Shown: positions 1 to 7,891 of the stretch, in pieces
Layout of the letters: each line of letters begins with the position of its first letter
How positions within the stretch are numbered: the first letter of the stretch is position 1
NCBI GenBank assembly: GCA_024762915.1
Contig: JANTGL010000090.1
Location: forward strand, 1 to 9,412
Direction of reading: 5' to 3'
DNA length: 9,412 bases
Source: Bacteroidales bacterium
GTDB taxonomy: Bacteria; Bacteroidota; Bacteroidia; Bacteroidales; JAADGE01
Notes under the pieces: generated by a model
Databases searched by the model: none
Told to the model about the DNA's origin: nothing
The model's input: the letters and a program-made list of their open reading frames with translations, nothing else
Position numbers and translations under genes: made by a program

Positions 1-362
1 AGAATTAATCTTATTCTGTCATCACCGTTCAAATTCATTACAGAAGATTCCATATTTGTTGTTGCAGACGGAAATTCTGTTAAAAAATTATCATAGGAAC
101 CGTCATAATACACATAAACAAAGGCATTAGTAACTGTTCCAAGAGGAGATAAATCAGTAGTATTACCCCATGTAGTATTTGCATTTGTTTGATTTTCCAC
201 CGAATATAAAGAAAAATCAACAGTGCCTGATGCATAAATCTCAAGCATTTTAGGAGTACCACCTGTACAAGTACCATCCATAATAGCAGTAATAATTGGT
301 GCTTGTCCAAAACCGGAATAAGACCAAATTATTAATAAAATAAATAATAATTTTCTTTTCAT
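1..362 (-). CDS. Secreted protein with lamin-tail-like N-terminal domain (partial, C-terminus beyond left edge)
   Basis: An open frame runs from an ATG at 362-360 to the left edge without a stop, giving 120 codons plus two bases. Residues 1-19 form a signal peptide: a Lys/Arg start (MKRK), a hydrophobic core and probable cleavage after Gly-Phe-Gly, so the protein leaves the cytoplasm. Residues 23-119 resemble a lamin-tail domain: a beta-rich start, LEIYASG at 40-46, then a Leu-Tyr-Ser segment, and NGDDRIRL at 112-119, which matches the 'NGDDAI.L' strand of that fold. In Bacteroidota this module often sits at the N-terminus of large secreted nucleases, phosphoesterases or T9SS cargo, but the catalytic part lies outside the window, so no activity can be given. 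It lies 82 bp downstream of uvrA in the same direction and has its own candidate -7 element. Reading frame and export signal are firm; the fold is inferred from motifs. Confidence 0.75.
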   Translation of the reverse strand, partial: MKRKLLFILLIIWSYSGFGQAPIITAIMDGTCTGGTPKMLEIYASGTVDFSLYSVENQTNANTTWGNTTDLSPLGTVTNAFVYVYYDGSYDNFLTEFPSATTNMESSVMNLNGDDRIRLI

Positions 363-409
363 AACAGATATATTTAATGATTAATAAAATAATTTTTTAA
401 AAAGGACTT

Positions 410-417
410 CAAATTTA
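410..417 (-). promoter_or_regulatory. Candidate -7 element for the left-edge secreted gene
   Basis: On the minus strand this octamer reads TAAATTTG, an exact match to the Bacteroidota -7 consensus TAnnTTTG, about 48 bases before the ATG at 362. No clean TTG lies 19 bases upstream (only AAGT-like sequence), so the -33 half is weak. The 363-444 gap otherwise holds only A/T-rich sequence and no GC-rich hairpin that would terminate uvrA, so read-through from uvrA is also possible. Confidence 0.4.
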
Positions 418-444
418 TAAAATAATATTTGAAATAACTTAATT

Positions 445-3258
445 TTATATTAATTCTTTATTAAGAAATTGAGCCGTATAACTTTTATTCTTCTTTATAA
501 TTTCTTCCGGAGTACCTTCTGAAATAATATAACCTCCTGATATACCACCTTCTTTTCCGATATCAATAATATAATCGGCAACTTTTATTACATCTAAATT
601 ATGTTCTATAACAATTACGGTATTGCCTCTGTCAACCAATTTATTTAAAACGTTTAACAACATTTTAATGTCCTCAAAATGCAAACCGGTTGTCGGTTCG
701 TCAAGAATATAAAGTGTTTTACCGGTATCCCGTTTTGCCAACTCGGTTGCCAGTTTTACGCGTTGCGATTCCCCTCCGGAAAGGGTTACCGACGACTGCC
801 CCAATGTGACATACCCCAAACCGACCTCTTTCATTGCTTTTAATATTTTTTTTATTTTCGGAATATTCTCAAAATAATCGTATGCAGTGTTAATGGTCAT
901 ATTCAAAACATCACTGATTGATTTGCCTTTATAGCGCACTTCCAGTGTTTCGCGATTGTATCTTTTCCCTTGACAATCTTCACAATGCACGTAAACATCG
1001 GGTAAGAAATTCATTTCGATGGTTCGCAGTCCGGCACCTTGGCAGGTTTCACATCTTCCGCCTTTCACGTTAAAAGAAAAGCGTCCGAGTTTATAACCCC
1101 TTATTTTTGATTCCGGAAGTTGTGCAAACAATTTTCGTATTTCGTCAAACACTTTCGTATAAGTTGCCGGATTACTTCGCGGTGTTCTGCCGATAGCTGA
1201 TTGGTTTACTTCAATAACTTTATCAATGTGTTCAATACCTGAAATTGATTTATAAGCTAAGGGTTTTTTATTCGAACGATAAAAATATTGACTTAAAATC
1301 GGATGTAAGGTTTCATTAATTAATGTGGATTTCCCGCTTCCCGAAACACCTGTTACACAAATAAATTTACCCAAAGGAAATTTAACCGTAATATTTTTAA
1401 GATTGTTTCCCGAGGCCCCTTTTAAAATAATTTCATTACCGTTTCCTTGTCTTCTTTTTTTCGGCACTACAATTTTTTCTTTCCCCGAAAGATAATCGGC
1501 CGTCAATGACTTGCTGCGTATAATCTCATCGGGTATTCCTTGTGCGGAAATTTCGCCTCCGTGTCTGCCTGCCCCGGGTCCCATGTCAATAATATAATCT
1601 GCCGAAAGCATCATATCTTTATCATGTTCAACCACAATCACCGAATTTCCGGTATCGCGAAGTTGCAATAAGGAGTTTATAAGTTTATGATTGTCTCTTT
1701 GATGTAATCCGATGCTGGGTTCATCCAAAATATAAAGGACATTCACCAATTTGGAGCCGATTTGCGATGCCAATCTGATGCGCTGACTTTCACCGCCCGA
1801 CAATGTTTTGGAAGTTCTGTTTATGCTCAAATAACTTAAGCCCACATCCAGAAGAAATTGGATTCTGGTAATCAGTTCTTTTAAAATTTCTTTTGCAATA
1901 ATGTTTTGCCTTCCCGAAATTTTTGCTTTTACATCATTTAAAAATTTATAAAGTTCTGAAATATCAAGTTCGGCAAGTTCAGAAATATTTTTACCGAAAA
2001 ATTTAAACCATAAAGATTCTTTTTTTAAACGTTTACCTTCGCAAACGGGACAAATTTCATTCGTAAAATAATTATTTGTAACACGTTTGGATTCCGCACC
2101 GGAGTTATTGGCATGTCTCTCAAGAAAAGAATAAATCCCGTCGTAATCCAATTCAATTTTTGATCGTATTCCCAAACCGACATTATCAATAATAACGGCT
2201 TCATCCGTACCGAATAAAATCTTATTCAAAACCTTCTCGGGGATTTTTTTTATCGGTGTTTTCAGACTTAATTTATCAGCCCTTAAAATGGCATCAATTT
2301 GCTTAAATATCAACGAATTGTCATAGTCTCCCAAGGGTTTTATTGCTCCGTTTTTTATTGAAATTGAGGTATCGGGAATCACTTTATTTAAATCAACTTT
2401 GCTGATAACACCCAAACCTTTACATTTCTCACAAGCACCTTTCGGAGAATTAAAAGAAAACGAATTCGGCTCAGGAACATTATAAGAAATTCCGGTATCG
2501 GGACACATCAAATTTTTACTGAAATACCTTGGTTTTCCGGTTTCGTATTCATCTATGAGAATTACGCCTTTACCTTCTTTTAAGCCGGTTTGAACAGAGT
2601 TTTTTAAACGTTGTAAATTGTTTTCGGTGACTTTAAGTTTATCGATAACAATTTCAATATCATGGGTTTTATAACGATCTAATTTTAATCCGGGAATTAA
2701 TTCGGTAATTTCACCGTCAATAACGGCTTGTAAATATCCTTTTTTTCGGATGCTAACAAAAAGTTCGCGATAATGCCCTTTTCGACTTCTGATAATCGGT
2801 GCGGACAGTATGATTTTTTTATTTTTATATTCTTCGGAAATAATTTCAAGAATTTGTTCGCTCGTATATTGCACCATTTTTTTGCCGGTATTGAATGAAT
2901 AAGCCGTTCCGGCTCGAGCGAAAAGTAATCTTAAAAAATCATAAATTTCTGTTACGGTTCCCACGGTTGAACGCGGATTTTTATTGGTTGTTTTTTGTTC
3001 AATGGAAATAACCGGACTAAGTCCCGTAATTTTATCAACATCAGGGCGTTCCAAATTTCCGAGAAATTGACGGGCATAAGCTGAAAACGTTTCGATATAA
3101 CGTCTTTGACCTTCGGCATAAATCGTATCAAAAGCAAGTGATGATTTTCCGCTGCCGCTTAAACCGGTAATTACGGTTAATTTGTTTCGCGGAATCTCGA
3201 CATCAATATCTTTCAAATTATGAACTCTTGCCCCTGTTACTTTTATGAACTTACCCAT
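445..3258 (-). CDS. uvrA: UvrA, excinuclease ABC subunit A
   Basis: UvrA is the DNA-damage-sensing ATPase of nucleotide excision repair. It dimerises, scans DNA with UvrB and loads UvrB at lesions before UvrC cuts. The 937-residue length fits the family. It has two ABC ATPase halves. The first has Walker A GLSGSGKS at 32-39, signature LSGGE at 486-490 and Walker B ILDEP at 510-514. The second has Walker A GVSGSGKST at 637-645, signature LSGGE at 826-830 and Walker B ILDEP at 851-855. The C-terminal zinc module is complete (Cys736, 739, 759, 762). The first zinc module has Cys252, 276 and 279 but Thr255 where many UvrAs have the second Cys. A further CPVC lies at 403-406. The start is the first ATG of the frame, shortly after a near-perfect promoter. 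No uvrB or uvrC lies nearby. Identification is certain. Confidence 0.98.
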   Translation of the reverse strand: MGKFIKVTGARVHNLKDIDVEIPRNKLTVITGLSGSGKSSLAFDTIYAEGQRRYIETFSAYARQFLGNLERPDVDKITGLSPVISIEQKTTNKNPRSTVGTVTEIYDFLRLLFARAGTAYSFNTGKKMVQYTSEQILEIISEEYKNKKIILSAPIIRSRKGHYRELFVSIRKKGYLQAVIDGEITELIPGLKLDRYKTHDIEIVIDKLKVTENNLQRLKNSVQTGLKEGKGVILIDEYETGKPRYFSKNLMCPDTGISYNVPEPNSFSFNSPKGACEKCKGLGVISKVDLNKVIPDTSISIKNGAIKPLGDYDNSLIFKQIDAILRADKLSLKTPIKKIPEKVLNKILFGTDEAVIIDNVGLGIRSKIELDYDGIYSFLERHANNSGAESKRVTNNYFTNEICPVCEGKRLKKESLWFKFFGKNISELAELDISELYKFLNDVKAKISGRQNIIAKEILKELITRIQFLLDVGLSYLSINRTSKTLSGGESQRIRLASQIGSKLVNVLYILDEPSIGLHQRDNHKLINSLLQLRDTGNSVIVVEHDKDMMLSADYIIDMGPGAGRHGGEISAQGIPDEIIRSKSLTADYLSGKEKIVVPKKRRQGNGNEIILKGASGNNLKNITVKFPLGKFICVTGVSGSGKSTLINETLHPILSQYFYRSNKKPLAYKSISGIEHIDKVIEVNQSAIGRTPRSNPATYTKVFDEIRKLFAQLPESKIRGYKLGRFSFNVKGGRCETCQGAGLRTIEMNFLPDVYVHCEDCQGKRYNRETLEVRYKGKSISDVLNMTINTAYDYFENIPKIKKILKAMKEVGLGYVTLGQSSVTLSGGESQRVKLATELAKRDTGKTLYILDEPTTGLHFEDIKMLLNVLNKLVDRGNTVIVIEHNLDVIKVADYIIDIGKEGGISGGYIISEGTPEEIIKKNKSYTAQFLNKELI

Positions 3259-3281
3259 TCAATTTTTTTTACGAAATTTTG

Positions 3282-3311
3282 CAAAGATAACAAATAGGAA
3301 TGAAAATTCAA
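3282..3311 (-). promoter_or_regulatory. uvrA promoter (Bacteroidota housekeeping type)
   Basis: On the minus strand there is TTG (3311-3309), a 19-base spacer, then TATCTTTG (3289-3282). This matches the Bacteroidota housekeeping sigma consensus, TTG-N19-TAnnTTTG, in both elements and in spacing. Transcription would begin roughly 15-20 bases before the uvrA ATG at 3258, giving a very short leader with no Shine-Dalgarno sequence. The -33 triplet overlaps one copy of the AAGACTGT octamer (3310-3317) that recurs in this intergenic region. Confidence 0.8.
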
Positions 3312-3360
3312 GACTGTTGTATGAATCAATTTTATAATAGTTCTTATTTCTTGCATGACT

Positions 3361-3389
3361 TTTGCATATATTCTTCACAGATAAGTTTT
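3361..3389 (+). promoter_or_regulatory. Weak candidate promoter for the Asp-box protein gene
   Basis: TTTG at 3361-3364 is followed after 17 bases by TAAGTTTT at 3382-3389. This is one mismatch from TAnnTTTG and two bases short of the preferred 19-base spacing. It is the best plus-strand match I found in the 196-bp divergent region upstream of the ATG at 3455. The 3389-3423 inverted repeat begins at its -7 element. Treat as tentative. Confidence 0.25.
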
Positions 3390-3423
3390 AAGACTGTTTT
3401 TCAAAAAAGATAATACAGTCTTA
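3389..3423. repeat. Inverted repeat upstream of the Asp-box protein gene
   Basis: A perfect 9-base inverted repeat, TAAGACTGT (3389-3397) and ACAGTCTTA (3415-3423), flanks a 17-base A/T-rich centre. Its inner part also contains TTTTTCAAAAA (3397-3407), which could extend a stem. It ends 31 bases before the ATG at 3455, so it lies in the probable 5' leader or over the start site. It has no T-run after it, so it does not look like a terminator. It could be an operator or a leader hairpin. A third octamer copy lies at 3310-3317. Confidence 0.5.
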
Positions 3424-3454
3424 TTTCTTTTAAACTATTTTAAATCAAAGAAAT

Positions 3455-6400
3455 ATGAAATATTTTAACTATTTAATGAAGTTCTTTATACTAACTTCCC
3501 TTTATCTGATTTTTTCAACCGGTTTGCAAGCTCAAAAAACCGATACCGAAAAAAGTTTGATAAAATCATCAACTTTTTCTGCTTTTAAGTTCAGAAGCAT
3601 CGGACCCGCTTATGCCTCAGGAAGAATTGCAGATATTGAAGTAAATCCGAAAAATCATTCTCAATTTTATATTGCTGCCGCAGCCGGCGGAGTTTGGAAA
3701 ACCGATAATTCCGGAATTACTTTTTATCCGATTTTTGATCACTACGGTTCATACTCTGTTGCTGATGTTGCCGTTGATCCGAATAATACAAACATTGTTT
3801 GGGTCGGAACAGGCGAATACAACAGTCAAAGAGCTATCGGGTACGGAGACGGTGTTTATGTTTCACAAGACGGCGGAAAATCTTTTAAAAATGTCGGTTT
3901 AAAAAAATCCGAGCATATCGGAAGAATCGTTATTGATCCGAGAAATTCCGACGTTTATGTGGCTGCACAAGGTCCGCTATGGGGACCGAGAGGCGAACGA
4001 GGGATTTTCAAAACTTCCGATATGGGACAAACCTGGGATACTCTGCTTACGGTTAGTAAAAACACCGGTTTTAACGATATTGTTTTTGATTCAAGAAATC
4101 CTGACATTCTTTATGCTTCAAGTTATCAAAGAAGAAGACGTGTTTTTACTTTAATAGACGGCGGTCCCGAATCAGCAATTTACAAATCAACAGATGCCGG
4201 TAAAACATGGAAAAAACTGACAAGCGGACTTCCGAGAGGAAATGTCGGAAGAATCGGTTTGGCTATTTCTCCCGTTAATCCGGATTATGTTTATGCCATT
4301 ATTGAAGGAGTTAACGGTTCGGGAGGTTTTTTCAGAACCGTTAACAGAGGTGCATCATGGAAGAAAATGAATTCATATGTTTCAACAAGTCCGCAATATT
4401 ATAATCGCATTCATTGTGATCCGAAAGATGTTAATAAAGTTTATTCTACGGATACCTATACAAAATATACACTTGACGGAGGGAAAACATGGAAAACTTT
4501 AGGTTTATCACAAAAGCATGTAGATGATCACGCCTTGTGGATTGACCCTGATAATACCGATCATCTCCTGATAGGTTGTGACGGCGGTTTTTATGAAACT
4601 TTTGATATGGGTGCGAATTGGCGTCATGCACCGAATTTACCGATAACACAATTTTACAGAGTTGCCGTTGATAATTCTGAACCTTTTTATAATGTTGCCG
4701 GAGGTACTCAGGATAACAACAGTGCCGTAGGCCCTTCGCAAACAATTTGCAGAAACGGCATTTTGCAAGATGACTGGAAAGTAACACAAGGCGGTGACGG
4801 TTTCTTTTCGGCAATTGATCCGAAAAATTCGAATATCGTTTATGCCGAATCGCAATACGGCGGATTGGTAAGATATGACAAAAACAGCGGAGAACGTGTT
4901 TATATTCAACCGCTTCCGCCAAAAGACGAAGCCTACAGATGGAACTGGAATGCTCCTTTAAAAATCAGCTCTTTTGATAACAAACGACTCTATTTTGCTG
5001 CTAATAAATTATTCCGTAGTGACGACAGAGGAAACTCATGGAAAGTAATCAGCCCGGATTTAACACGGCAACTTAACAGAAATGAAATGAAGATTATGGG
5101 AAAAATTCAACCTGTTAATGCTGTTGCAAAAAATGCATCTACGTCAATTTTCGGTAATATTGTTTCTTTTTCGGAATCTCCCCTTAATGAGAATCTTTTA
5201 TATGTCGGAACCGATGACGGTTTAATTCAGGTAACAGAAGACGGCGGAAAAACATGGCGTAAATTAAGCAAATTTCGGAATATACCTAATATGACTTATG
5301 TCAGTTGCATTTTTGCTTCACAACATGACGAGAATATTGTTTATGCTGCTTTTGACGGCAGAAAAGATAATGATTTAAAACCCTATCTTCTGAAAAGCAC
5401 GGATAAAGGCAAAACATGGTTTGAAATTGTAACCGACTTACCGGAAAAAGGAACCGTTTATTCAATTATTGAAGATCCCGTTGAAAAGCAACTACTTTTT
5501 GTCGGTACGGAATACGGATTATATTTTTCAATTAACGGAGGCGGAAAATGGATAAAATTATCATCCGGTTTGCCCACAATTGCGGTGCGTGACATCAAAA
5601 TTCAAAAACGCGAAGATGATTTGGTTATTGCAACATTCGGCAGAGGATTTTATATTATGGATGACTTTTCTTTGCTCAGAAAAATAAGCGATAAAACATT
5701 AAAAGAAGATCATATTTTATTTCCCGTAAAAGACGCTTATATTTATTCTCAAACATCTAAAAAATACGGACAAGGCGCAACTGTTTATACCGGTAAAAAT
5801 CCCGAATACGGTGCAGTCTTTACCTATTATATTAAAGATAAAATTAAAACGAAAAAAGATTATCGGCTTGAAACTGAAAAAGATAAATCAGATATTTCAT
5901 TTCCTTCATTTGATATTTTAAGAGAAGAAGCAGATGAAATACCGCCTTATTTGATGTTTACGATAACGAATGAAAAAGGAGAAATCGTAAGAAGGATAAA
6001 ACATTCGGCACGCCCCGGATTGCAAAGATTTAACTGGGGATTAAGACGATTTAATATGTATCCTGTTACGGACGGAAATTCACCGATGCATAACAGACAA
6101 ACCGGCGGAATTCCTGTTCCTCCGGGAAAATATACTGTTTCAATGGCTAAAATTGTAAACGGAATTGAAACAAAAATCGCTGAACCGCAAAGTTTTACTC
6201 TGCGTCCGCTCGGAAATCTGACATTACCGGCAAAAAATCCTCTTGTCTTGGAAAATTTCAAAAAAGAAGCAGCTGAATTATACGGGGTTACGGCAGGATT
6301 GACAAAATGGACGGACGGAATGACTAAAAATGTAAAAGCATTAAGAACAGCTTTAATAAACGGCGGAGGTTCTACCCAAGAAGATTTAATGCGTGCCGAT

Positions 6401-6700
6401 GATATGATTTCCGAATTACGTGAAATGAACCGTAAGTTAAACGGGGATGAAATTATTGATAAATTACATGAAAATCAACCGCCGAATTTGAATTGGAGAA
6501 TTTCTGCCGTAACCTACGGAGCATACCACGGTTCGGATGCCACACAAACCTTAAAAGATAATTTGCAAATTGTAAAAGAAGGTGTTACAAAACTAATTAA
6601 ACAAGCAAAGGTTTTAAACCAAAAATTACAACTGTTGGAAGACAGAGCTAATAAATCCGGCAGTCCGTGGTCATCCGGAAGAATTCCGGATTTTAAATAA
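3455..6700 (+). CDS. Exported VPS10/sortilin-like Asp-box (BNR) beta-propeller protein
   Basis: The 1081-residue protein starts with a signal peptide (basic/hydrophobic residues 1-26, cleavage probably after Leu-Gln-Ala). It has no lipobox and no T9SS tail, so a periplasmic place is likely. Residues about 45-740 carry at least ten Asp-box-type repeats (S/T-x-D/N-x-G-x-x-W/F), near 137, 187, 245, 295, 339, 382, 522, 594, 648 and 692, plus a degenerate one near 84. This fits two stacked beta-propellers as in VPS10/sortilin and oligoxyloglucan-type hydrolases. A FlgD/Ig-like strand region follows: GEIVRRI at 842-848 and GGIPVPPGKYTVSM at 884-897. A helical tail ends with a Trp-x-x-Gly-Arg-x-Pro motif. 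This whole arrangement is typical of a widespread family annotated 'glycosyl hydrolase' or 'VPS10 domain-containing', for which I know no proven substrate; hydrolase activity is unproven. The first ATG is chosen; Met8 (3476) is an alternative. A terminator follows, so it is probably monocistronic. Confidence 0.9.
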   Translation: MKYFNYLMKFFILTSLYLIFSTGLQAQKTDTEKSLIKSSTFSAFKFRSIGPAYASGRIADIEVNPKNHSQFYIAAAAGGVWKTDNSGITFYPIFDHYGSYSVADVAVDPNNTNIVWVGTGEYNSQRAIGYGDGVYVSQDGGKSFKNVGLKKSEHIGRIVIDPRNSDVYVAAQGPLWGPRGERGIFKTSDMGQTWDTLLTVSKNTGFNDIVFDSRNPDILYASSYQRRRRVFTLIDGGPESAIYKSTDAGKTWKKLTSGLPRGNVGRIGLAISPVNPDYVYAIIEGVNGSGGFFRTVNRGASWKKMNSYVSTSPQYYNRIHCDPKDVNKVYSTDTYTKYTLDGGKTWKTLGLSQKHVDDHALWIDPDNTDHLLIGCDGGFYETFDMGANWRHAPNLPITQFYRVAVDNSEPFYNVAGGTQDNNSAVGPSQTICRNGILQDDWKVTQGGDGFFSAIDPKNSNIVYAESQYGGLVRYDKNSGERVYIQPLPPKDEAYRWNWNAPLKISSFDNKRLYFAANKLFRSDDRGNSWKVISPDLTRQLNRNEMKIMGKIQPVNAVAKNASTSIFGNIVSFSESPLNENLLYVGTDDGLIQVTEDGGKTWRKLSKFRNIPNMTYVSCIFASQHDENIVYAAFDGRKDNDLKPYLLKSTDKGKTWFEIVTDLPEKGTVYSIIEDPVEKQLLFVGTEYGLYFSINGGGKWIKLSSGLPTIAVRDIKIQKREDDLVIATFGRGFYIMDDFSLLRKISDKTLKEDHILFPVKDAYIYSQTSKKYGQGATVYTGKNPEYGAVFTYYIKDKIKTKKDYRLETEKDKSDISFPSFDILREEADEIPPYLMFTITNEKGEIVRRIKHSARPGLQRFNWGLRRFNMYPVTDGNSPMHNRQTGGIPVPPGKYTVSMAKIVNGIETKIAEPQSFTLRPLGNLTLPAKNPLVLENFKKEAAELYGVTAGLTKWTDGMTKNVKALRTALINGGGSTQEDLMRADDMISELREMNRKLNGDEIIDKLHENQPPNLNWRISAVTYGAYHGSDATQTLKDNLQIVKEGVTKLIKQAKVLNQKLQLLEDRANKSGSPWSSGRIPDFK

Positions 6701-6719
6701 TGATATTATAAAAAATTTA

Positions 6720-6727
6720 TAACTTTG
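6720..6727 (+). promoter_or_regulatory. Candidate -7 element for the GH114 lipoprotein gene
   Basis: TAACTTTG matches TAnnTTTG exactly and ends one base before the terminator stem at 6728. A start site from it would fall inside that hairpin, about 40 bases before the ATG at 6775. No TTG sits 19 bases upstream (the sequence there is A/T only), so the -33 element is poor and the call is tentative. Confidence 0.4.
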
Positions 6728-6754
6728 AGGACGACTTTTACGGTCGTCCTTTTT
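6728..6754 (+). terminator. Rho-independent terminator after the Asp-box protein gene
   Basis: A perfect 8-bp stem, AGGACGAC (6728-6735) with GTCGTCCT (6743-6750), closes a 7-base loop and is followed by a T-run that continues T/A-rich. It lies 27 bases past the stop codon at 6700 and before the ATG at 6775. It should end the Asp-box transcript and separate it from the lipoprotein gene. Confidence 0.85.
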
Positions 6755-6774
6755 AATTTATTAAATATTTTACC

Positions 6775-7752
6775 ATGAAAAAAACAACCCTAATACTTTT
6801 AAGTATTTTTATTTTCGGTTTCTCTGCTTGCAAAAAGAATAAAGTTCCGGAAGGAATTGATTTTAAACAAGAAATGCGAAATTTTGTACAAGGTATCAGT
6901 TCTTATGCAAAAGGAATTAATCAAAATTTTGTTATTATTCCTCAAAACGGCAGCGAATTGGCATCCGATAACGGAGAAGAAAACGGAAATCCCGAGACGA
7001 CTTATCTGAATGCCGTTGACGGGCAAGGCCAGGAAGATTTATTTTACGGTTACGATTCGGATGACCGTGCAACTTCCTCAGACGATACAAATTATTTGAA
7101 AAATTTTCTGGATATTGAAAAAAATGCCGGCGTGCAAGTGATGGTAACCGATTATTGCTCTACACATTCAAAAATGGATGATGCCTATGCAAAGAATAAT
7201 GCGAACGGCTATATTTCTTTTTCGGCTTCCGAACGAAATTTGAATGTTATTCCGGATTATCCTTCAACACCGTATAATGTTAACTCAAATGATATTACAT
7301 CGCTTTCCGATGCAAAAAATTTCTTGTATTTGATTAATACCGAAAATTATTCCGCCAAGCAAGATTTTATTAGCGCAATTGCTCAAACAGATTACGATTT
7401 AGTTTTGATTGATTTGTTCTTTAATGATAATGATGCCTTAACGGCTAACGATATTACGGCTCTTAAAACCAAATCAAACGGCGGAAAACGATTGGTTATT
7501 TGCTATATGAGCATCGGAGAAGCGGAAGATTACAGGTATTATTGGCAATCGGATTGGGATAAAAACAAACCGGAATGGTTAGATAAAGAAAATCCGAATT
7601 GGAAAGGTAATTATAAGGTGTGGTATTGGGAAAAAGAGTGGCAGGACATTATCTACGGAAATGATAACTCTTATCTGAAAAAAATACTCGATGCCGGTTT
7701 TGACGGTGTGTATCTGGATATTATTGATGCATTTGATTATTATGAAGAATAA
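6775..7752 (+). CDS. GH114 / TM1410-like lipoprotein, putative endo-alpha-1,4-polygalactosaminidase
   Basis: The 325-residue protein has a lipoprotein signal: MKKTT, a hydrophobic core and a lipobox-like Phe-Ser-Ala-Cys with Cys19 as the lipidated residue. Lysines at 20-21 rather than an acidic run make the known surface-export signals of the phylum unobvious, so the protein may face the periplasm. The body matches the glycoside hydrolase 114 / TM1410 family, a TIM-barrel fold. Seen are YDLVLIDLF at 207-215, VICYMSIGEAEDYRYYW at 241-257, and a closing GFDGVYLDIIDAF at 308-320. Candidate acidic catalytic residues are Asp213, Glu249 and Asp315. Characterised relatives cut alpha-1,4-galactosamine-rich polymers such as Pel or fungal galactosaminogalactan; whether this one does is inference. 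It ends soon after the last barrel motif, as many relatives do. It converges on the T9SS gene at 7892-8986 across a 139-bp gap. Confidence 0.85.
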   Translation: MKKTTLILLSIFIFGFSACKKNKVPEGIDFKQEMRNFVQGISSYAKGINQNFVIIPQNGSELASDNGEENGNPETTYLNAVDGQGQEDLFYGYDSDDRATSSDDTNYLKNFLDIEKNAGVQVMVTDYCSTHSKMDDAYAKNNANGYISFSASERNLNVIPDYPSTPYNVNSNDITSLSDAKNFLYLINTENYSAKQDFISAIAQTDYDLVLIDLFFNDNDALTANDITALKTKSNGGKRLVICYMSIGEAEDYRYYWQSDWDKNKPEWLDKENPNWKGNYKVWYWEKEWQDIIYGNDNSYLKKILDAGFDGVYLDIIDAFDYYEE

Positions 7753-7761
7753 TAAAGAAAC

Positions 7762-7883
7762 TGTCTAAAAAGCAAACAATTAAGGTCATTCTGAATTTAT
7801 TTCAGAATCTTAACTTTCAGTTAATAAATATATTATCAAGATTCTGAAACGAGTTCAGAATGACGAAACAGACTTTTTAGACA
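7762..7883. repeat. 122-bp nested palindrome (MITE/REP-like) between converging genes
   Basis: Three pairs of perfect arms are arranged symmetrically. The outer pair is TGTCTAAAAAG (7762-7772) with CTTTTTAGACA (7873-7883). The middle pair is GTCATTCTGAA (7785-7795) with TTCAGAATGAC (7854-7864). The inner pair is TTTCAGAATCTT (7800-7811) with AAGATTCTGAAA (7838-7849). That makes 34 matched base pairs around a 26-base A/T-rich centre. Each half is also its own hairpin: ATTCTGAA and TTCAGAAT with a 5-base loop, at 7788-7808 and 7841-7861. The outer repeats look like short transposon ends, but I see no target-site duplication and no coding capacity. GTCATTCTGAA-type palindromes are, from memory, common dispersed repeats in this phylum. 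Lying between convergent genes, the element may also end transcription from both sides. Confidence 0.85.
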
Positions 7884-7891
7884 TCTCCCTT

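Noticed and set aside
80..310. 76-codon minus-strand open frame near the left edge
   Set aside because: It is out of frame with the secreted protein that starts at 362, which has a proper signal peptide and an uninterrupted reading frame. The shorter frame encodes an implausible Leu/Met-rich peptide.
4446..4922. 158-codon open frame on the minus strand inside the Asp-box gene
   Set aside because: It lies antisense to a confidently identified coding region, has a low-complexity basic composition (His/Arg/Cys rich), no recognisable motif, and no promoter or spacing of its own. It is a shadow of the real gene.
7762..7883. CRISPR repeat or tRNA/small RNA gene
   Set aside because: The repeated units are inverted, not regularly spaced direct repeats, and there is no spacer series. 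The fold is a simple palindrome with an A/T centre, with no cloverleaf or anticodon arm.
7753..7891. Insertion sequence remnant with a broken transposase
   Set aside because: The gap is only 139 bases, mostly palindrome, with no coding remnant in any frame. At most it is a non-coding miniature element.
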